Part shown: positions 13,501 to 22,500 of the stretch, in pieces
Layout: every line of letters starts with the position of its first letter
How positions within the stretch are numbered: position 1 is the stretch's first letter
Assembly: GCA_008828725.1 (NCBI GenBank)
Contig: MEHQ01002044.1
Coordinates: forward strand, 135,839 to 199,838
DNA length: 64,000 nt
Direction of reading: 5' to 3'
Source of the DNA: Saccharina japonica
Lineage: Eukaryota > Sar > Phaeophyceae > Laminariales > Laminariaceae
Notes under the pieces: model-generated
Databases searched by the model: none
What the model was told of the DNA's origin: nothing
The model's input: the letters and a program-made list of their open reading frames with translations, nothing else
Program-made: the position numbers and the translations under genes

Positions 13501-16500
13501 TGGTATAAGGGCCTATGTACAGCTGACACTGCTGCGTACACCGATTGTGGCCAGCACGCGGCTCCCCAAGGCCTCCGCTGGCCGCTGGCGAACGAGCAGC
13601 ACATGGTGACCTCGAAACCTCGAGGAGAAGGCGGCACCGCGCAAACAAAAACCCAGCAAAATATCCTGAAAATCCGGGCGAGGCCGGGCAAACGACCTGG
13701 GGTTTTTTTTTGCTGGAATGGCATACATCGAACATACACACACGCATACACAATGAGAGGTAGAACACAGCAAAACAGTGCTTCGTAGCTTTCACATCTA
13801 ACCTGCTGGGTCCCCCCTGCTACTCGTAGCTGTCCCGCGCACACTGCGGGGTCTGCAGCTTCTTCTGCTGCAGTAGTACTGCTGTGCTGTGCTGTTCGAC
13901 AAACGGCGCCTTGGCTGCTTCGCAGTGTGTAACCTAGACTACTTGTGGAGACATGTATCCGTAAAGTACAGCAGTACCAAAATACTCGTGTTCGTATGTA
14001 TGTAGATCGGCCTATCGTTGAAAAATAGAGAGGTCGTAGATATGATACTTTGAAGTCTGCATGCTGGTTGGTACATATATACGTGCTCGTAGATCTGTGG
14101 ATTTGTACTCTTACGTAGATTCCCAAATATTGGGACCAAATTACAAATTTACATACAATTATCAAGCGTGTCGTACAACTGCTACTACTGCTGCACGCAG
14201 CCCAGACAGAGCAGACGCATGCAACATGATATCAACTACTGCTGCACGACGCTTGATGCGTGCCTCGTTCGGTGTTGGTGTGGTCCTCGTTTTCTCGTGC
14301 GTGGTGCGTGCTTTGTGTGTTTCGTTCATGCGACGGGCCAAAAACGAACCATCAAAGTTCATCGAACCATCAAAGTTCATACCCGGGGATAAAAAAACAA
14401 TCGTATGGCAGGTTTTTCAGGGTAGTTGCGAGGCGGTGTCAAGTCGGAACGCCTCCCCTGAATTATTTGCCAGGATTTGCGACTTTGAAGGCCCAGAGCA
14501 CGCCCCACGGGCCTCGGCCGGGATCCGCACTTGCGCCGTGGTGTACATGCGGCCCCTCTGCGTGCCCCGCAGCCGACTGCGCGAGAAAAGACCCGCGGCC
14601 CGAGATGAAAAGTGGAACTATTCCGGGAAAATGTCCATTTGGTACCTAGACATATATGTATAGATGTATAGATGTATAGATGTATAGATGTATAGATGTA
14701 TATATATATATGATGTATAGAGAGAACGAGGCACCATTGGCCCCTCGTCGACCTGCCTTACATTATGACTTAAACATTGTTTGGACATCGTTTTTTTGTA
14801 ACATTTTTTTCAGGAGCGCACATTTTCGTTGTGCTTCGGGCTTAACGGGGGAACCATGGTCATCGGGGGCTACGACAAACGCCTCAACAAGCCCGGCTCG
14901 GATGTGGCCTACACTCCTTCAACCAAAACCAGCGGCTGGTTCACAGTAAAGGTAAGCCGACTAGACGTTCGTTGGTTCGTTCGCCCATCGCTCGTTTTGG
15001 CAGGGGTTTCCATGTTGACCGTGTGCTTTGACGATGTTAATGTTTTCCATGTGTTGGGTGCGTAGTCGACTCGAAATATCTATATTAATAGTAAATAAAA
15101 AGCATCAGCTGTGAGATCGAGGATTTCGTCGAGACTCAAAATCGATCGAGGATTTTCGAGACTCAAAATAGGTGTCGGGAAGTCCTCACCTCCTGAAGAC
15201 TCCACCAGGTACGCACCTGTGATGATTTTTGTAGAACTTTTGAGCTGCTTGATACCTGGTAGCTGCTAGTTGGACCACATTTAGTAGCTTTTGTCAGCGG
15301 TACATATGTATTGTATTGTTTGTGAGCAGGAAGCACAGTGTGGTATTATACCGACTGTAACCCTAAGTTGTTACGCCCCCTGTACGGTGTCAAGGAGCTT
15401 GCCCTGCTGAATGCGGTGCGGGATTATCTCGCAGTCCTAAATTGAAGCAGTCACTGCCGTCCGTTTGTACACCTCGTGAATTATTGTTCAAGGTTGAAGC
15501 ATACTATCCTTAAGAGGGGCACTTGCAGGTGCAATGCGTATTTGTCGTAACGCCGTGCGTGCTCTTGGCCTGTAGTCGGTAGTCGGTAGTTGGTGGTGCT
15601 ATCAACACCCCTTTGGAACTGGATTAACTTGATTATAGTATACAGGCGAAACGGCACGAAGACAACGACGGTGACAGCATCAGGCAGGCGAAACCAAAGT
15701 TGGCATTGCTGGGTTAGGGTATGATGAACTTGCGCTACTACTGCAGTACCGGAACCGCACTACAATAAGTTGTACCACAGCAGTACGCTCGCTCCATCAC
15801 AATACGACTGCTCGCACGCAAACCGCTCACCCAAGGCCGCGTTTATTTATCATTTGTTTTCGTGGTATATACGTACTACAGTTTTTTTTGTGGTGTCACC
15901 TGTAGTTACTATTAATAGTTCATAGTCTGCTGGTCGACCACTTGAACGTTGCAAGTAACCCCAGGCCGTTGCGGTTGGCTGTTGATGCTCTCGCTCTGTG
16001 CAGAAATACAACGATCGTTTAGGCATTACTATGAAGACCCAAGCGGGCCTTACATGAGAGTGCTAGAATCTTTGTAAGGTAAACTTCGTACACGGCAGCG
16101 GTGGGGGCTGGCAACGATACGCCAAGATCGCCAGCGTGCGGCATAGCACAGTTTGCGTTCGCAACGATTTATACGCCACACCGGTGGAAATATCATATGC
16201 TCAGCGGTAGAGAGGGAAATGGGATACTTACGAGGGCGCAATTATTAAACGATAAAGGGCTGGGGGCAAAGGCGTGCACGGTGCCAGAGGCGGTAGTGTA
16301 GTGTAGTCTACCTAGTTTCGGTCTTTTGGGCGTTTTTTTATGAAACCCTGCTTCCATCCGCTTTGTGATACAGGTGTTGGACATCACACTCAATGGAATA
16401 AGCATCGAGAGCGACCCGACAGTGTACCAGAAAGGGAAGGGCATTATCGTCGACAGCGGCACTACGGACACCTATCTCCCCAAGTCCGTTGCCAAAGGTT

Positions 16501-19500
16501 TCAGCAAGGCGTGGGAGGCGGTTACTGGCTCGGTGAGAAACGCGGCCTCTGTTTTTTGGCATGTCCCTGTTACTGTTAACCCGTGTAGGCAGGCCCCTTT
16601 AGGCATGCGGCTTATTAGGACTGCAGTCCCGTTGTGGGGACAAAACACTTGTAATTTGAGTCAGATTTGGGTGTATGCACACTACCGTGCTTGAAGGGGT
16701 AGGCTTATAATGGTTGTACATGGTGCCGCCACAGCGGCATGGCGTGTTGCGTGTTTGGGCAATGAAGAACTCGGTGTGCATGTTAGGTCCCGCTGTTGAC
16801 ACCTTGGAGTGATTGCGCACAAAAAAAAGGAACATTGCAAAATATCGGTAGTGTTTTTCTTGTGCTGCCGTGGACACGGTACTTGCTTGATCGAGAGCTA
16901 CGTAACTGTGATACTACTGCTGTCCCTGGCACTGCTTGCAGTGCTGTTTGTAGACTCGCCTGTGCGCCATTGCCCAGGGTCGCGCACCTCACTCTCTCCG
17001 GCGCGTACCTTCGATTGCGCATGCATGGCTTGGGGCGTTTGAGGTGCTTGGAACTCCCTCATGGTCGTGGAGTAACCTAATTTACTTAAGTTTACGGCAC
17101 AGTGAAGTTGCTCGGTGTTGTTGTGCGCTGCTGTTGATGGTGAGAGGCGTGACTCTGAGGTGGAACGATTCACGACGGCGTTTCTCACTGAGGACAGTGA
17201 GAGTTTGGCAGGCATGCCATCCAGGCCACGTTCTATGAATATATTTCAGAAAAATGAGCGTATGTGATGATGTCGTCATCTTCATCATCGTGAGGGTAGC
17301 GCGCTGACTCTCCGCGTGTCTTTGTGCGCTCTGCTCTCCTCCACCCCCTCCCCCCTCCCCCCAGCCGTACAAGACTTGCGGTGACAACCGTTTCTGCATG
17401 ACGTTGACCTCGGCCGAACTGGAAGCCTTGCCGATCATCACCGTACATATGGACGGTGGGGTGGAAGTGCACGTGCGACCTGAAGGTTACATGGACGCCC
17501 TGGGGAAGGACAATGCCTACGCGCCCAGGTGTGACTCTCGCGTGTTTACGCGAACAAGCCTATACTTCGTGTGATGCTCGCATTGGTTGTCACCGTGTGT
17601 GACCTGGGTGCGGTGGTGCTCTGCGTTTTGTCGCCTTGCTCCGTGGGCCGCGTGGTGTACGTACGAGTACTGCAGTCTGCGTTTTGTCGTCTTGCTCCGT
17701 GGACACAGATGGGATCGATCAGTGTGGGAGAGTGCGGAGTAGTACTAATAGTGCCGGTTGCCGCTATAGTGCCGGGATTGTTGAATGGCGCATACATACC
17801 GGCACTATACAGGGACCACTACTGTGTATGTATAGTGCACGATGTTCCAAGCGGTGGTCCATCGCTCAGAAATGCGAGACACGGCTCAAACCCTGGAACT
17901 CGATCACGATGCACCGGAGCTTTATGGCTTCTTCCTCATCCCCTATGTGCAGCAGAGTCCTTGCCTCCCGTATGTGCTGCCACCCAGAACCGTTTGGTGG
18001 CGATCACTCCTGGTATCGTACCTACCAACCACTATGCGACCTATTAGTAGCACCTGATACTCTCGCGCTATGCCCCCCCCCCCCCCCCCGTTTTCCTGCT
18101 CTGATTAAGATCTACCTGACGGCACCCATGGGAAGCCTTTCCACTCTTAGTGCCACGCTGTTTTTTCCCACGCTGTTCACGGGCCGGGTCAAACCTCGCG
18201 GGTCGGGTCGAGTATGGCTGACCCGACCGGAACCGTGAGAGTTTTAAACCCTCCCGACCCGACCCGACCCGACCCATGAGATTGCGAAACGTTTCTCACC
18301 CGACCTGCGGGTCGGGTCGTGGCCCGTAAATAGTGCTGATTTTGTTCTCCCCGTTTTTCTTGGTGTAAACAGGATCTACCTGACGGAGTCGATGGGGGGC
18401 GTGCTCGGTGCGAACGTTATGCGAGACCACAACGTTGTGTTCGATTACGATAGACACCTCGTCGGCTTCGCTGAGGGCGTTTGCGACTATAACGCGGCCA
18501 CCCTGGAAATGCCTACGAGGGTTGACGGCAAAGAGGTGTGGAAATCGCAAATATGAAATAGGCACGCGATAGTGTAACGGGGCGTGTGTGGCTACGTACT
18601 GCAGTGTGACCTGCTACGGATGGGTGTACTTAAGTATGAGCATATGCATACGGTGATGGTGTCATGAGATGTTGTTGCTGCGGCGTTGATGCGTGCTGCT
18701 CTGGGTCGTTTCAGTTTGTTTCGGAGGTTTCGTGAGTCATTCGGTTATTTCGTCATTTCGCGTGGGAAGATGCTTGCCTACAGTAGTACAGTAGATGGTC
18801 GCCCAGCGTAAAAACTCCTTTCGTACATGCGAGATGAGCTGGACAGCAACTATAACGGAAACAGAAAAAAGGACGAAAGTACAGGTACGAGTAGTACATA
18901 CGGATACGTAGCTTGCAGATAATCGACGAGCTGTGGGAATGCTAATGCTGAAGGGGTTGCGCGATCGAAAATAATGAAGGCATGTCTATACCGGGGGGGG
19001 GGGGAGGAGAAGGGAAGACACCTGTGACCACGGCCTATGTTATACTGGTAGTCCAGAAGATCGCTGAGGGTGAATCCCCCTACTATTTATAGTTGGGCTG
19101 GAAACTAAAAGTGGTGATGAAATAAATAGACATGGAAATAACGGAAACGCACAGACGTTCTTGTCACACCCCCCGTGTGTATACGTGTATTCCCTCCTAT
19201 CATTGGTTTTGACCTCCAGGATGTAGGTTCATTCTCAAGAGCGCTATGATACGGTTTATGTTTTCATCGCACACTTCTCTCCAAGCCCGTTGCTCTGCCA
19301 TTTACGGCATGTGCACAGCAAGTGGACTACCGCTACCAAACATGCTGGGTAACACAGCACCGTCCTGCCCATTGCGGTACTGCTGCTTACTGCTGTATCC
19401 TGTCGAAATGCGCCACCGAACAGCCATGTTTATCTCGCCGCATTTGTCCTGTGCCAGCCATGTTTTATCTCGCCTCATTTGTCCCATGCCAGCCATGTCA

Positions 19501-22500
19501 TTATTTTTTATTTATCTCGCCGCATTTGTGCTATGTTCTGCGACCGTCCCCTTTGCCGCAACAGACGGAAGGGCCGTCCATTGAAGTGGGGCAGAAGCAA
19601 AAGGAGAATGTCGACTGCGTCACTGCGAAGGAGATGGTGAAGCAGTGCGATGCCAAATGTGTGCTTGGCGCTCCCGCCCCGCAGACGCTCGTGGGCCACG
19701 AGGTGAGCACGCCGTATTATACATTAGGCATACGTACTCGAGGCGTTTCTTGGCACGGGAAGGAGGGGATCAAAAGGAAACTGGTTATTACGGGGGGCAT
19801 AGTAAATACTAGTAAATAGGACCTACGGGACACACAAAAAACTATATATTTACGTATTTTTACCAACAATATTTGGTCGTATTTACTAGTGTTACTAGTG
19901 TTACTAGTGTTACTAGTGTTTACTATGGTGTCCCGTAATACCTTGGTACGAGTATGTATACATGTACTTTGAAGAACATGTGGGAAAATAATGGGTCGAT
20001 GATGACGCGGCGCGGCGGTTTTATGTACCTGTTGGCTTACTCCCGCGAGGAACTCGAGCTGGTGAGTATGTGTGCAGTGTGTGTTGTGTGTAGTAACTGT
20101 CGTCAAGTGTCAACTTTATGCGCTGGTGGAAGGCAGGCGTGGCCTTTTTTTTGTGGGGGGGGGGGTCCGGGCGGACGCCGGGGGTCTCTCGGGGCTTCAG
20201 CTTTTCTGTAGGATAGACGGCTTCAGCTGACGAAGGCATTAAGACGTGCCCTGTGCTCTAGCCTACCGTGAAAATTAGCAACTCCCTTCGCTCGTAACCC
20301 TATTGCAACTATATTACTATATTCAGTTTACTTACTTATATTATACTTATAGTATACTTGATAGTGTTGCCATCGCTTGCATGTGGGTCGCCGAATCGCC
20401 CTTTTGTGGTGAGATTAGCGCCAGTGGTGTGCAGTCCGACCACTAACTTTAACGACACAAGGAACCCCTACGTACGAGTAACCCTAACCAAGTAGTAATA
20501 GGAGACGACCGTGTCACATCATAGGAGATTTGCGGACACCAGTCCCATCGTGCACACGAGCTTTTTTATTTTGCTGCGAAATACTCCTACCGCTCAAATG
20601 CCATGGCTACGTAGTCATGGTGCTTGATAGTGTACCAGGTACGATGGTTGTATAAGGCATTCGGGCTCGTGCCGAAGGTACCCCCCCCCCCGTCTCAAAG
20701 CGTTCGTCCACCTTCCCGACGATGCCCGCTGAAGCTGCTGCCCCGTCCTCTCTCGCGCGCGCTCCCGTGGTGATGTGGTACATAACACAGGTGTGGGTGG
20801 ATGTGGTGGTAACTCACCCCAAAGGGCTGGGAAGGGTGTGTCCCGAACTGATGGAGGAGGAGAAAAGAAAATGTAAAAAGCAATGCCCTGGAGGAGCTCC
20901 CAATCCGTCCGTGGGGGTTACCGCTGGGGGGGGCGAGGGGGATAAAGCCGACCAAGAAGCCGTAGCCGTAGAGGACACCACGGAGATTCCGGAGCAGTAT
21001 TGCTTGCTGGAGCAGGAGGTGTGGACTGAGTGCTCATCTGACTGCCTGCAAGAAAGGTATCTCGACGAGGCCTGCGAGAAGGAGGCGGAGGTAAGACTTT
21101 GCCGTTGACGGCTCGCGAGATTTTTTTTATTCATGGCGTCCGGGATTTTTTGCCCCGAGCGCCTGATTTTTTTTTTTTGTTTTTTTTTCGCCGGTCGGTT
21201 GTTGTGTAGAGATGAAAAGTGCCGAAAAGTTTTTTTTGTGTTCTGGTAGGTTCCTGTGTGAGTTTTGCTGGGTGTGTCGGAACACCACAGGAAGTTCAAG
21301 CATGTAATATAGATACAAATGTTTTCGGATGTTTCGTGCAAAATTTAGGCAAAACAAATAAAATAAAAAAAAGGCGCGGTTCGTTTTGTGTTGGTTTTTC
21401 CTTATTTTCCCGTTTCTGGGTGTTTTTCATCAAGCAAGCGCCCACGGTAAAATCGGGAGACGTTTGCTCAATAATTCGCCTATAATAACGTAATAACAGT
21501 GCCGACGAGTGGGCGGGGGGGGGTAACTTTTCGTGAGGGCTGTGTTTTGTTTATATATGCACTTGCGGTGATGTTCCGTACAGCTTTTCGTGCAAGGTAG
21601 AGCAGCCTCGCTTCTTAAGTCGGCAAGGGGAAAGGAGATATAGTTTTGTATTTCATTCGAGCGAAGCGAGTTGGTAATATTATATGCCGCCCAAAATGTG
21701 AGGACTATATGTTCAGGACACTTCCTTGTTACGGTAGGCCTTAATAGGGTATACCTTTTTGGGGGCATGCCTTAATAGGGTATACGTTTTAGGGGCATAC
21801 CCTAATAGGGTATAACTTTTAGGGGCATACCTTAATAGGGTATACCTTTTAGGGGTATGCCTTATCGGGCATGCCTTTTAGGATGTGCCTTACTTTGGAC
21901 CTGGGTGAAGCCGGATGTCTGCGCCGTCCTATCGACAATCTCCTAAACTTGAAATACATATATAGCAGCCTTCCGCCAGCGCACACAGTTGACGACAATT
22001 ACAGCCACCCACCAGCACGAGTTTGGTACTCTTAGCGAGAGTTACCCTACAGTAGTACTTGTGCTGTAATTGTATACTATTAATACTATTAATACTATTA
22101 ATACATGATACCGAAGAGAAGTGCCTGCGACGGCGACGTGCCTTGCTCACGCGTCACTCCCGCTATCTTTGCCCACACGCCCCCCCCCCCCCCCCGTCAC
22201 TCTTTTGGCTTGCAGGTGAGGCCGTGCCATGTCGGTGCCTTGTGTCAAGCCAGCAAGGCGGGGCTGCTGCTGTCGACGGGCCTTACCCTCACCCTGCACA
22301 TGAGCAGGGATGACATCGCCAGCGACGACTCAGGCCTCTGGGTGGAGTGGGCCGGTATCGCCGTCTCCGACGCTATAGCGCGCCTCGCGTCGATGCCGGC
22401 GGGAAACGTCCGGGCCACCGTGGTCAGCGACAACCCCGAGGCTCTAGACGTTAAAAAATTGGCCGCAAAGGCAAAGACGAGCGTGCCGTGCTCGGCGCAG

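Larger units (their letters stand above)
9419..14813. other. Protease intron 3 (5.4 kb)
   Basis: Apart from the hAT element and repeats listed separately, this holds CTG-rich duplicated DNA (11298-12390) and a TATAGATG microsatellite (14655-14715). No exon-like conserved frame was seen on either strand. Confidence 0.5.

Noticed and set aside
13482-14165. A 227-residue minus-strand open frame
   Set aside because: It is antisense within protease intron 3, with skewed, repeat-derived composition and no recognisable motif.
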